A model generated the notes under the pieces. The model had not been told where the DNA came from and made no database searches. It saw only the letters and a program-made list of their open reading frames with translations. Of a stretch of DNA of 64,000 bases, positions 1 through 11,739 are shown one piece after another (position 1 is the first letter of the stretch; each line of letters starts with the position of its first letter). The translations under genes were made by a program, and so were the position numbers. The DNA comes from Apodospora peruviana. Taxonomy: Eukaryota; Ascomycota; Sordariomycetes; Sordariales; Lasiosphaeriaceae. The DNA lies in contig JAUEDM010000001.1 of assembly GCA_033439685.1 (NCBI GenBank), forward strand, positions 558,001-622,000, read 5' to 3'.

Positions 1-689
1 GGGAGGCGAGTCCGCCCAAAGCTCAACCTGGATTTTGTATGGACAATTGCCCATCAAAGGCTTAACTTTTAACTCAATCAGCTTGAGGGTGGATTAGCAC
101 TTATGTCACCTTACACAGGAAGACCCGACCTCGACATATTGGTGAGCCGATTCCAGCTATCGGATTCAAGTGAAAATGGGGGAGTCGACCAGAAAGGAGA
201 CGAGTGTCTTGGGAGGGCAACGGAAAAATGAACAACCGCCCCTGAGGCCGAACTCAACAAGACCGCAAGCAAGGCGTTTCATTTTTCAAATTTATTTCAC
301 CAGGTCGAATGGATCTCGACAGTTTGTACCTGAAGAAACTCACAGGACGAGAGACAGCGTCAATCATCGACCAAAACTTGCATTCGGCGGGCATAGCTGA
401 GTTAAACGCTCCAAATTTGACGATAGCGCCAACGGCTTCGCAGAGAGCACAGTGCAAACCTCGCCTATCACCACCTTCCCATCTGTGACCTCAAAACGAG
501 TGTTTTGGTTATTTCTGTTTCTCGAGGACATAGGAGTACCGTTGCTCGTTCTCTTGAGTTAAATACTCTGAAAGAGCCCTGTCTCCCATCGTTGACATCA
601 CTGTTTCTTTCAACGTAATCTTAAGCACAACTTCGCCATCAGTCAGCTTTCGAAGTCTAATCTCAAGTTATCACATCCTCGTCCTTCGT
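1..689. other. Intergenic / upstream region
   Basis: No convincing gene is seen. The only open frames are short (under 80 codons) and overlap each other on both strands. The last 100-150 bases are pyrimidine-rich and lead into the CAA tract before the SLATT gene, so they probably hold its promoter and 5' leader. Confidence 0.6.
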
Positions 690-713
690 CAACAACAACA
701 ACAACAACAACAA
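690..713 (+). repeat. (CAA)8 tract abutting a start codon
   Basis: Eight CAA triplets run directly into the ATG at 713, the last A being the A of the ATG. CAA-rich leaders are known to be unstructured and to favour ribosome scanning; that this one acts so is inference. Confidence 0.9.
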
Positions 714-1630
714 TGTCATTCCCCTCTCAAAACACCACAACCGGTGCCTCCGGCCCCCCGCCTGCAGGTGGCGGCGGCACCATCGCCCGCGCAGCTACAA
801 CAATTCTAAACACGCCCCCGACGCCGAACCTAAACGGCCCGTTTCCGGGATCCATCCCAAGGGCGGACACGGGCATATTCTGGGGCATGCCAGCCGGTCT
901 ACACCTGCGCGGTACCAACGACGAAAACTTGATCATTTTTCGGCGTCCGGTGGGCATCAACAACACCCTGACGAACGCGGCGGCCTGCCAGACTTTGGAA
1001 GAAGGCCGCCGTAGGGCGACGGTCATGTACGCGGCGGTGCTGGCTGCGCAGACGACGAAACGGACAGCCCACTTATTGGTGTCGGTGCTCATCTATGTTA
1101 GTCATTTCTCGCAAATTATCATCAGTGCGTCGTTGACTGCGCTGTAAGTTCTCTTCATCTCTCTCTGATATGAAGTTGGGTTAATGTACCTATGGTTGTG
1201 TAAAGAGGCCCGACGGCAGGTGATCATACTATCATTATTACTTTGCTTGGGGCGATTAATAGGGTGATTGCGGGCGTGCTGGCGCTGATTAAATGCCAGG
1301 GGTTGGGGGAACGGCTAAGGCAGGACCAGACTGAGTTTTTGGAAACTGCAGGACTGGATCGAGTAGATTGAGGCGTTGCTTGCTGTTGGTGTTATTGGAC
1401 GGAACAGGAAAGAAGTTGGGCTGCTGGTGCAGCTTGCGTTTAAGAAGTACAATGCTGCCAAGACGTCGGAGGAAAATAATATTCCTGAGAATTATGTTCG
1501 GGAGGGGGTGGTGCTGCCGTCGGATAATGGTAATGGAGGGCATGGGAATCATAGTTATGGGACGAGGGATCGTCATCATCGGTTTCAGTCGCACACGAGC
1601 TTGACGGGGGGAGTTGGACAGGGGAAGTAA
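713..1630 (+). pseudogene. SLATT-type two-TM protein, disrupted
   Basis: The product resembles the fungal SLATT family (SMODS and SLOG-associating two-TM effector domain). Exon 1 is 713-1143, starting at the ATG after the CAA tract. It has a Gly/Pro-rich N-terminus, then a helical segment and a first TM segment near residues 122-143. An intron of 1144-1205 (GTAAGT...AAAG) leads to a second TM segment coded at about 1222-1290. The frame then breaks twice. One T too many in the five-T run 1336-1340 shifts the frame, and a TAG at 1364-1366 follows in the shifted frame where the helix expects Gln or similar. Beyond it the frame stays open to the TAA at 1628-1630 and reads as the normal SLATT C-terminal helix (VGVIGR, then KEVGLLVQLAFKKYNAA). 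SLATT proteins are thought to be membrane effectors in conflict systems; the role in fungi is not established. A base-calling error could explain the shift, but not easily both lesions. Confidence 0.7.
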
Positions 1631-3974
1631 GCTTGAATAGGGAGGTGTAAGGTAGGTGTATGTGTTGTCTGGTTAAGATGTGGAATGGTGCTTTTGTTTT
1701 GTGTTGTTTCTCTTGGGATGTTGGAAAAGGGGTAAGATAAAATAGCATGACGAGCATAGGTCGGTAGCTAGGCGTTGCTACGTAAATTGTATTGAACTCA
1801 CAAGTCATTTAGGTGGACATGGGCCACAGGTAATCTTTGGTTTGCATGCAGGTACCTACCTTACTTGAGGTACTGCTCATCTGTATAATTGTCTCCATGT
1901 CATTGTCCAAGATATTTGAGCTATCTATCCATGATGCCTACCTGCCTTATGCTGTCACATGGTAAGAACCAATCGTGAACCTCGTCATACTAGCTTTATC
2001 ACAATCTCCAAGTGATAGGATTAGCCATGTTACCTCTGTTTTCAAAGTTCACGATACGTAGCAACCTTTCTGTGCAACATGAGAGCTGCAATGTACCACC
2101 GTTAACCTCGATGTCACCCTACATTATTGTTATAAGTGTAATTTGCGCTCCCCTTGTGAAATAATTATTCCACATCGCTACACCCCGCGTTCTACGGCCC
2201 AACCAGGATGTCTTCAACTGCACATTTTGGGGGACGGTTTGGTATCCCTAGAATCAAGATATCGTAAATCTCACACGTTGTAACACAGCTTCCCAACACA
2301 TCTCCCCAGGAAAGAATAGAGTATGTCTCTGCCCCAGCTGAGCTTCTCCAGCAGGTAGGTCTCAACCCCAGCCTGTGGGTTCCCATGCTCGGGGTTGTGA
2401 CGGTTGTCTCACAGCCTATTTGCACTCCCAAATGACACCCGGTCATTTTTTGATTGGCTGGCTCGTGAACAATATGTCTGCTGAAGCATTGAGAGCATGT
2501 TTATCTGGCGTAAGTCATTCTAATCCAAACTTCCTAAAGGAAACTTAGTCGCCAGATGTCCTATTCCATTGAAATGACGGAATATCTCGGTCTCGTCTCG
2601 CATTCCGCAATGTTTGTCGTCAGATATCGCAGTGAGCTTACAGACCTGACTTGTGGTAGGTATTAAGTAGACCTAAGATCTGCTGGAGGAGGGGGCTAAG
2701 TTGCATGCTGCTGTTGTGCAACAGGAGGAGCTGATTCTTCCTTCCCAGGTTTTCAGCAAACATCACCTTTGTTCATTGTAATTTGTAGGTTGGAAGGTGC
2801 TGTCGTGGGCAAGAACAAACTGGAAGGTTTTGGATGAGAGTCAGCTGCGGGCCGAAACCAGCCCCGTCAATTTCCCCAACTGCCCGCACGGCAGCGCACA
2901 AGTGGCTATTGGGGAAGCAGTGGCATGCGGGCAGCAAGCCCCGCGTCGTGACCCGAAATAGAGTAACTCGAGGAGCTCGGAGCCTGCCACCTCCACTATA
3001 ATCGCAAGTAACGCAGTCAGCACTTTAACGATCGCCAGACCATCTCTCATATCCCGCGCATTGTTCACTGGCATCCGCGTGAGATTATTATACACGTGTA
3101 CTCGGACGCATCGAAAGAGGAAATAACTTAGCAAAAGTCACTGCCACAACTTCATCCATCTCGCGCTTTTCACAACTGAAGCTCGGGATTGACCTCTAAG
3201 CCTCTCGGGAATTCTCCAAGCGTGGCTTGACGCCCAAAAGCTTGGCTTGCCTGGGCGGTCCAGCCTCCTCCTCATATCGGCATTGACGTAACGTTGCGCC
3301 ACAGGGACGCAGCCGAACATCTCCTGGTACCCGTGAGACCGGAGATTCGGATCATCACCGCCATCCACACAACAACCTCCGCAACAGGAAGCTCCAAAAC
3401 AGCTTCACTACCACACACCGTATTATTACCCGATTACTTCAATCGTTCAGCCTTGCTATGGTCTAGGCTTGGGGTCGCACCATGCGGTTGCAAGTCCCCT
3501 CCTCTGCCCTGCTACTGCTACCGGTCCAAATTTCATCCCATCATCATCAATCGTCGTTGGCGGTCACGGTGCGGGGACGACAGGACCTCATTCCTTGCTG
3601 CTTCCGTCACCCTGTGCAACAACGCGGCGACTGATTCGGCGGAGCCTAACCCTGGCATTTCATTTTCTTTCATTGTAATCCGATCTTACTCACTCTCCCT
3701 TGGGGAGCATTGAATGGATCATGGATGGGCTATAATACCGAGAATTAAAATACCCGAATGAGCTTTTCGATGTCCACACACACATACCACAGCAGCAAAC
3801 TTTATATAACATCTCAGGCTCATCTGCTTCTTCCCGTGCCTGTATACCCCCTTGTCCCGTTCTTATACTTCCATGGGCCTTCTCCGGTTTTTTCATCAAT
3901 AAGTACGACGGGTGACCAAACTTCCTGAACAGGGAGCTTTGGCGCATTCGTTCATTTTTTTTTTTTCGGTCAAG
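1631..3974. other. Intergenic region, no gene seen
   Basis: About 2.3 kb without a supported gene. Open frames are short and mutually overlapping. It contains TACCTACC/GGTACC-type motifs near 1850, and pyrimidine-rich DNA with a 12-T run just before the hexosaminidase start, which is probably its promoter and leader. Confidence 0.55.
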
Positions 3975-5986
3975 ATGTTTTCATCGTCGTCCTCCCTCGC
4001 GTCCGCGATCCTTCTTCTTCTACTACTACTGCTCACCAGCCCAGTCTCGGCGGTATGGCCAGCGCCCCAGAGCTTCTCAAAAGGCAATACTGCCCTGTAT
4101 CTGCATCAGAATATCAAAGTCACTTATAATGGCGGATTTGTACGATGGTCTCCCCTTCCTGTTTGCCCCTCCCCTGCCCCCGGGTCTGCCGGCACTTGCT
4201 TCATCCCAGATTTTGAAATCATGGAAGAATACAGACACAAGTATGGCGATACTAAAACAAATTTCACTTTTCAAACACAGCTCCCATATACGTATGGCTA
4301 TGTCCCCGCCGACAGCTTCAGCAGCCGCGAGATCGTCCAGGCCGGTGTCTCGCGCGCGCTCGGCTCGATCCTGTCAAGCGAATTCGTGCCCTGGATGCTC
4401 TACAAGCGCAACAAGCTGTCCGAGTTCGAGCCTCCTCTCCACGGGGGCCACCACGGCCGCGACGCCGAGGGCGCCGAAGGCGGTCGGAAATGGTTGACCA
4501 CGCTGGAAATCTTCCAGAAGACCAAGGACACCAAAAACACGTTCAAGCCGCTCGCGGGCGAGGTCGACGAGTCGTACAACCTGACCATCAGCAAAGACGG
4601 CGCAGCGAAACTGACCGCCGTCTCGTCAGTCGGAGTGTTGCGCGGCCTCGAGACTTTTGTTCAGCTGTTCTACCGCCACTCGGGGGGCGCGTTCTGGTAC
4701 ACGCCCTACGCGCCGGTGGACATCAAGGACTGGGCTCGGTTCCCCCACCGCGGCATCCTGATGGACACGGCGCGCAACTGGTTCGACGTGAAGGATATCC
4801 TCAGGACAATCGATGCGATGACGTGGAACAAGCTGAATAGGCTGCACGTTCATGTCACAGATTCGCAGAGCTGGCCGCTGGAGATTAGGAGTATGCCGGA
4901 GGTCGCGAAGCAGGGCGCCTATAGACCGGACTTGACCTACAAGCCGGGGGACATCGAGATGATCCAGAAATATGGCCTGCACCGCGGCGTGCAGGTGTAC
5001 TTTGAGATCGACATGCCGGGGCACATTGGCAGCGTGGCACTGTCGCACCCGGAGCTGATTGTTGCGTACAACGAGCAGCCGTACTGGTGGTGGTGCGCGG
5101 AGCCGCCGTGTGGCGCGTTCAAGCTGAACGATAACCGGGTGGACAAATTTCTGGATAAGTTGTGGGATGATTTGCTGCCAAGGGTGGCGCCGTACACGGC
5201 GTATTTTCATACCGGCGGCGATGAGCTGAATGCCAACGACTCAATGCTTGACGAGGGCATCCGCAGCAACAAGAGCGAGGTGCTGCAGCCGTTGCTACAG
5301 AAGTTTATTGACAAGCAGCACGCGAGGATACGCAAGGCTGGGCTGACACCGATGACCTGGGAGGAGATTCCGGTTGACTGGAATGTTACTATTGGGAAGG
5401 ATGTGGTTGTACAGAGCTGGCTTGGTGGGGATTCTGTGAAAGATTTGACGGCCAAGGGGCATAAGGTTATTGATAGTAACTATAACTATCTGGTAAGTCA
5501 TTTTTCCTTTTCTGATCTGGGTAAGAACGAGAAGTTAACCGACTGACTTGGAAATAGTATCTCGACTGCGGCCGTGGCCAATGGATCAACATGGACAACG
5601 GCGTCGCCTTCGAGACGTTCTTCCCCTTTCCGGACTGGTGCGACCCGTACAAGAACTGGCGGTTAATCTACACGTACGACCCGACGACCAATTTGACCGT
5701 CGAACAGGCCAAGCTCGTATTGGGAGGTGAGGTCGCCGTCTGGGCCGAGACTATTGATCCGGTAACGTTCGACTCGATCGTGTGGCCGCGGGCCAGCGCG
5801 GCTGGAGAAGTCTGGTGGAGCGGCAACGTTGATCCGGCTACCGGTCAGAACCGAAGCCAGCTGGAGGTTACGCCGCGCTTGGCGGAGATGAGGGAACGGA
5901 TGGTTGCGCGCGGGGTGAGGTCGAGTCCGGTGCAGATGATCTTCTGTACGCAGGCTACGCCGGAGGAGTGCTCTTATCCTATGTGA
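3975..5986 (+). CDS. Beta-N-acetylhexosaminidase (GH20), secreted
   Basis: Predicted to hydrolyse terminal beta-linked GlcNAc/GalNAc from chitin oligomers and glycans outside the cell. Exons are 3975-5492 and 5558-5986, giving 648 residues. The intron has GTAAGT and AATAG ends. The ATG at 3975 is chosen because it begins a clear signal peptide, with a run of eight Leu and a cleavage site after PVSA; an upstream in-frame extension lacks this logic. The N-terminal GH20b-type domain is followed by the TIM barrel. Visible landmarks are HVTDSQSWPLE, EIDMPGH and the catalytic pair Asp416-Glu417 in HTGGDELN, all matching family 20. The C-terminal part has WAETIDP and WPRASAAGEVWW, typical of the substrate pocket. 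Fungal homologues are about 600 residues, so it looks complete. It is isolated, with over 2 kb of non-coding DNA on each side. Confidence 0.95.
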
Positions 5987-8900
5987 TCTTTTGGTCATGA
6001 TGTTTATGGGTGGTTGATGATAATGCAGCAGCATATACATGATCATGGTAGGCGATATCCGTATATGGTATTCGTAAGGAGTTTAGGTGTCAGCCTTGTT
6101 CGACGTACATAGTTCAATTTATTTTCTAATTCTTTATATGACATTGGTGAGGAGAAAGGTCAATGTCGTTTGAGAGGGGTATATCGTGAAGAGGTTATTC
6201 AATAAGTGAGGGAGGAAACACGTCAAGATGGGGTGAAGTTCTCCTGAGTGCTCTTGTTGATTGTGGCATCAACTGGTAGATCTTGCGTTGATAATGAAGT
6301 ATGGGAGAGTGCTGCTCGTGACCTACTACCTTTGATGGCACCTGAGGTGCTTCGTATAGGTTAGGTAGGGAAGGAGAAGAGAGAGTGGCTCTCCTGGTAT
6401 GTCTATTGCTGAGTGATACCAACCGTTCCTGTCTTGGTGCGTGAAACCAGCAAATTGCCGACTTGATACAAGAGTTTCAGTCCAATCTGTCCAAGTTTTG
6501 GAGATCTGTGTAATGTGAAAATAGCTTGGTGTCATTTTTGTACATGCCATGTGGGATGTGAGATGACTTGGGTATATCGAAGCGATTGTTTAGGTTGAGT
6601 CAGCGTCCACTTCGCTTCGAATCAAACCGAGATAAAGGCAGTTAGTTGCTGTATTGTTGAAATGAGGAAGGTATTATCATTATGGGTACCTAGGTAAGGT
6701 AGGTAATTATTATCTGGCTGAGAGTTGAAATGATGATTCCCATTCTGGGATAAGTTCATCTGTCGTTCATGTAAAATGTACCTGGTATTTATTGGTGGGT
6801 AGTCTTCTTTCACACGGTTTCTGAATGCGAGTCTGGAGAACTCATAAGAAAGAACAAATCGGGCTTCAAAAGATATCAGTTATAAGTATCAAGTACTGAG
6901 TCCCTCTTGCCACTTCTCTAAGTAGGTACCTAGTAGTTAGTTGCTTTCCGTACGCTTCCCATTAATTTCACAGAGGAATTCATGACTCTTAGTCCTAATT
7001 TTGCTATACCAATATCTCATCATTCGTCCAAGATCCCTTTTGAGATCTTCGGTTGGCTCCATTGGTTCCTGATCCCGCTTGTTTACCCTGACCAATGGGA
7101 TAATACACTTAGTGCCCAAATTGCGTGCGTGGAGATCAAGACGTTCGAATCGCGAACCAACAGGAAAGGATTGCGAAGTGCGTCAAGCCAAGCAAGCACC
7201 TCAATGCGGGGAACCACCCTCTCGCTCGCTCGGCCGCGAGATGGTGGTGTTAAATGCATGTGAAACGTCTTTTTGGAGTTGATAATTTTGATAGAGTTTG
7301 AGATGTAAAATCACACAAAATGTGTATCAGATGGGTGTTGTGAAAAGACACACGTCAAATGTGAGTTTAGATCCATACATGTCAGATGAGCATGGGTTTA
7401 CTCGGTATAAAATACGGGCTTTTGGCATCTTGCAGTGGCTGACCAGGCTTGTGCAATGTACCTTGGAAGAAGGTTCTGACAGTCCCACACAACGTCCAGT
7501 CACTTGCGTGCCATGATATCCATTCGAGCCAAGAAGGAACTAGTCCAGTGTTATTGTTTCTTTTAAGTGCTTATTACCACTCAGCTAATTTTCAATACCG
7601 GCTGACTTCCATGCATGGCATCACGAAATTGAGTATAAGCCCTTTTTGGACCGCCAGTATCCGATATAAGTTTGTACAGAATCCTAACGGAGACTCACTA
7701 ACAGTAGAATCAAAGAGTGTCCACCACTACGGATTATAACGTGCGGGGTGGCGTCTTTGTTTCGTGGTGGCGTGGCTAGCTCCTTTTTTCTGGGTATTCT
7801 CCACTGATAGGATGCGCTAACAATTAGCTGCTGTTCTTAACGTTTTAAACGATCGCCAAGTCTCGAATTAGAGGTAAACGAGAACGAGAACGAAAGGACA
7901 CGGGATGAAGAATTAGCCCGGGTCCCAATGGCAATGGCATCAACCTATTTCTCGAAGTAATAAGTTTGTATACCTAAGGTAGGAATCCGCGGGCTCTCCA
8001 GAACTGAAGGCATGGTTACTTACCCCTGTAGGCGTCGTATAGCTGACCAGATCGGGAATGAGGACGACGCGGACATGGTCAAATTCAACAACACCGGTCC
8101 GAGCAAACCCGGTGAGGATACGGTATGGAAAGCCAGATATCCGAAATTCAACATCGTCTTCCGCCGGGCGGCGACGGCCTGATTGTTATCCCTTCCCGGT
8201 CCATTGTTCTATCCGACCCCCCGCCGTCTTGCACAATGAAGCACGACAGGAGAATAAAACAAGATGCCTCGGCAAATATCCTGCAGTGCTCGCTAAACAC
8301 CGACATGGGCATGGTTCGTGGCACAGATCTACGTACCAGAGACCAAGGAGCCGCCATTCACTTCTTCGTTACCACCACGTACCCGCATCGGGACGGTAGG
8401 CGCTGTCCGCGACCACCCTGATGATGACGCCGCCACTGCAAATGTGCGCGTGGTGTTGTGCGGGGAGGTGGGATCGCTTGACCTGCCAGGACAAAGAGCC
8501 TGAACCCATGAACCTCGGACTGGATACTAGCGTTCCAATTCCAGGTTCCTGAACCACCCCCTCATTCCTCCATTTTTCCCTTTCCCAAGTGGAAAAGTGT
8601 GTGGCCACCACACATAGAACTGCCCATATCGTTCACGGACGAGGGCGGGGGTGAAGATGGTTCCGGTGGAGATTTATTCTTTCTCTCTTTACTTATTGTA
8701 GCAGCCAAGATACTTGAGGGAGATCCCTCCTCGCCGCCTTGCCAGGTAGGGAATAAGGTAGCTTACCTTGCTACTACTACCGTAATTCAATGACAAGGTC
8801 AATTTGATCCAAATACAATGCCCCTCCCTCCTTTTTTAGACTTTCCTGTCTCGTCCCTTTCCTTTTCACCCGAGACTGTTTGTACAACATCGCAACCTTG

Positions 8901-9159
8901 GCCTATCACTGTTTCCCCCTTTTTGGAGTGATATATTTTCAATAATCGCTTGGGTCCCAACTCAGACCTTTTCAGGGTCTCGTATCCCGACCGAAGGCTT
9001 GCTGTCTCTGACGACGGGCAGACAGAGACATATTCGCCTCTGCTGGGCGCCCCCATTTCGGGAAATATAAACGAACCTGGAATATAATAGCTTGCCGGGT
9101 TGAGAGAGAGGGAAAAAATCCGGCCCAGTGTTTGCCTTCATCGTTTACACAACAACAAG
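5987..9159. other. Long intergenic region
   Basis: About 3.2 kb without a supported gene. AT-rich stretches near 6000-7000 carry TACCTAGGTA-type palindromes (6685-6705, 6921-6931). Overlapping open frames at 8058-8611 lie in several phases and match nothing I recognise. A TATA-like ATATAAA at 9064-9070, about 90 bases before the P450 ATG, is a plausible promoter element. Confidence 0.55.
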
Positions 9160-10558
9160 ATGGGTCTCCTCGAAAGCGTCATAGGGGATGTCTCCTTCAA
9201 GTCAGTCACATGTTCACTGGGTGGTCTTGTCCTAGCCTTCTTCCTCTATAACCTCCTACGAGTCGGCTGGCAGAATGTGAGGATATCGAGGATCGGTCAA
9301 GGTCTGCGGCCGCCTAGTATCCCGGCCAAGCTGCCATTTAGTAAGAATATATATAATCATCATCCATACGATGTACCTGACCCCTCAGAGAGTGGTCGTC
9401 ACTAACATCATATATCAGACCTCGACGTCGCCTATAAGACCATCACCGACGGAGCCAACCACCGCAACCTCGAGCTCTGGCGATGGATATTTTCCCAAAC
9501 CAATGCCTGGACAGCCGAGACCCGCATCGTCGGCCGCCGGATCGTGTTCACGGTAGATCCGGACAACATCAAGGCGCTCCTGGCCACCCAGTTCGGCGAC
9601 TACGGCAAGGGCGCCCCCTTCCACCGCGAGTGGAAGGACTTTTTGGGCGACAGCATCTTCACTACCGACGGCGAGCTCTGGCACAACAGCCGCCACCTGA
9701 TCCGGCCGCAGTTCATCAAGGACCGCGTGAGCGACCTGCACGTGTTCGAGTCCCACATGGACATTTTGTTCAGGGCCATCGCCAACGGCGGCGCGCTTAA
9801 CGGCGAGGACCAGTACGTCAACATGGCGGCGGGCAACGGCAGACCGGTCGACATTGCCGATCTCTTTTTCAGGTTCACTTTAGACTCGGCGACAGACTTT
9901 TTACTGGGCAAGGATGTCAAGTCTCTTAGGTTTGTTACACACCGTTTCACTGCAGACACACACATATATATAGTGTTACTCGGTTTAGCTGACAGTTTTC
10001 CCCTCAAAAAACAGTACGCCCAAACAGGAATTCGCTGAAGCGTTCGCCGAGGTCCAGCGCGTACAGAGCAACATTGCGCGTACTGGTCCTCTGAACACTT
10101 TCGTCCCGAGGACATCCTTTTGGGCCGGCATGAAGGTCATCGACGAGTTTGTGAATCAGTACATCGAGCGTACCCTTAGACTCAGTCCCGCCGAGCTCGC
10201 GAGTAAATCGAAAGGCGAGGAGGGTTACACGTTCCTCCACGAGCTGGCCGGTTTTACTAGGGACCGCAAGGTGCTGCGCGACCAGTTGGTCGCCGTGCTG
10301 CTGGCGGGGCGTGACACGACCGCCTGCACGCTGTCTTGGGCCATTTACGAGCTTGCCAGGCATCCTGAGGCCGTCAGACGGTTGCGGGAGGAGATTCTGA
10401 GTGTGGTCGGCCCCGACCGCGCTCCCACGTACGATGATCTGAAGTCCATGAAGTACTTGCAAAACGTCATGAACGAGACCCTCAGACTCTACCCGGTCGT
10501 GCCGTTCAAGTAAGTCACCCCCGGCCCTTCCCTATCTCGATATGGGATGGATGTGCTG

Positions 10559-10593
<35 letters not shown>

Positions 10594-11032
10594 CAGCGTA
10601 CGACTCGCCCTAAAAGACACGACCCTCCCGCGCGGCGGCGGCCCGGACGGCAGCCAACCCCTGGCTATTCTCAAGGACACCCCGATCGCGTACAGCACCC
10701 TCACAATGCAGCGCCGCAACGATCTGTACCCGCCCGTCTCTCCTCAGTTCGCCGACCCGCAGACGTTTTCGCCGGACAGGTGGTTCGTCTGGCAGCCCAA
10801 GCCGTGGCAGTATATTCCCTTCAACGGCGGCCCGCGCATCTGCATCGGCCAGCAGTTTGCGCTGACCGAGATGGGGTACGTGCTCACTCGTCTGTTCCAG
10901 CGGTATGAGCGCGTTGATAGTCATATGCGCGAGGTCGATGGCGGGAAGCCGAAGCTCAGGGCAGAGATTGTGTTGGCACCGGCTGAGGGGGTTAAGGTTT
11001 CGTTTTGGGAGGCGCCGAGGAAGACGGGTTAA
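9160..11032 (+). CDS. Cytochrome P450, CYP52-like
   Basis: A haem monooxygenase of the CYP52-type fungal clan, which usually omega-hydroxylates alkanes or fatty acids at the ER. The substrate here is inferred from family only. Four exons, 9160-9340, 9419-9929, 10015-10509 and 10597-11032, give 540 residues, the normal length. An N-terminal TM anchor (LGGLVLAFFLYNLL, about residues 20-35) follows the ATG. The I-helix motif AGRDTT is at 328-333, ExxR (ETLR) at 385-388, and the haem loop FNGGPRICIG has Cys478 as the iron ligand. All introns have GT and AG ends and keep phase. Intron 3 contains a (TG)15 microsatellite next to the acceptor. No reductase or other pathway gene lies nearby. The exact CYP family (CYP52, CYP539 or another) cannot be fixed by eye. 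Confidence 0.93.
10561..10590 (+). repeat. (TG)15 microsatellite in P450 intron 3
   Basis: Fifteen uninterrupted TG units end only six bases before the intron's AG acceptor (TAACAG). The tract fills most of the region between donor and acceptor. Confidence 0.98.
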
Positions 11033-11739
11033 TCTTGAGTCTTATGTTTTTTCTTCCTTTTGTTGTTTACATTTTAGTTAATTATTTTGGGGAGGTTGCT
11101 TTGACGTGATGATTGATGTGATGCCTTGAGGGAATAGAGTTGTCTCTGAGGACGCTTGTTTATACTGCGTCTTATGGACGTATGTATTTAGGTGTGAGCA
11201 ATCATGACCAGAAGTCGATACGCATGGATTGTATATACTGATAGTTAGCTATTATTACTTATCGGCATCTCTCCTCCAACATCAAGACCAAGTTAAGTTC
11301 AAGTTCTTCCCTACCCGTGTCAGTAGGAGGTAGGGCCTCATGATCTTCCATCATCTGCCACGTTTACCTACATACCTACCCAGGCTTCTGTAAGTAAAGA
11401 TGCTTGTGAAACAAAAGCAATCAAACTCACACAGAACCAAAAATGGAAAGCTGAAGTTATACGCAAAAGAAGAAAAAGAAAGAAGTCAAGGAAAAACATA
11501 CAGCACCAGGGATTCGCTGGTCGTCACCGACCCAACTACTAGTCTGGCGATTAGTGGCTTATCTATGGGAGAGCGGACGGGATCCCGAGCTTTCCACTAT
11601 CTATGGCCGTATGTGATTTTCTCTTCGAGTTAGGTGGTCTGTAAAGGGCTGCTGTTGCTTTCCAAAAGTGTCCCAAATCCCCATCGCCAAGTTGAACCAC
11701 CGTTCAGAAGCACCTACCCATAATACTCATCTGGCTAAA
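11033..11739. other. Convergent 3' region of P450 and aminotransferase
   Basis: About 0.7 kb between two facing gene ends. It holds their 3' untranslated regions and probably their poly(A) signals. The short open frame 11400-11633 is not convincing. Confidence 0.55.

Noticed and set aside
4626..5210. 194-codon open frame on the minus strand
   Set aside because: It lies wholly within the GH20 coding exon in antisense and has no domain; a GC-rich shadow frame.
8058..8611. Cluster of overlapping open frames in several phases
   Set aside because: No splice model gives a recognisable protein; could be a relic but the sequence alone does not show it.
9160..11032. P450 as part of a secondary-metabolite cluster
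   Set aside because: Its neighbours are primary-metabolism or wall genes; no synthase, terpene cyclase or cluster regulator is in the window.
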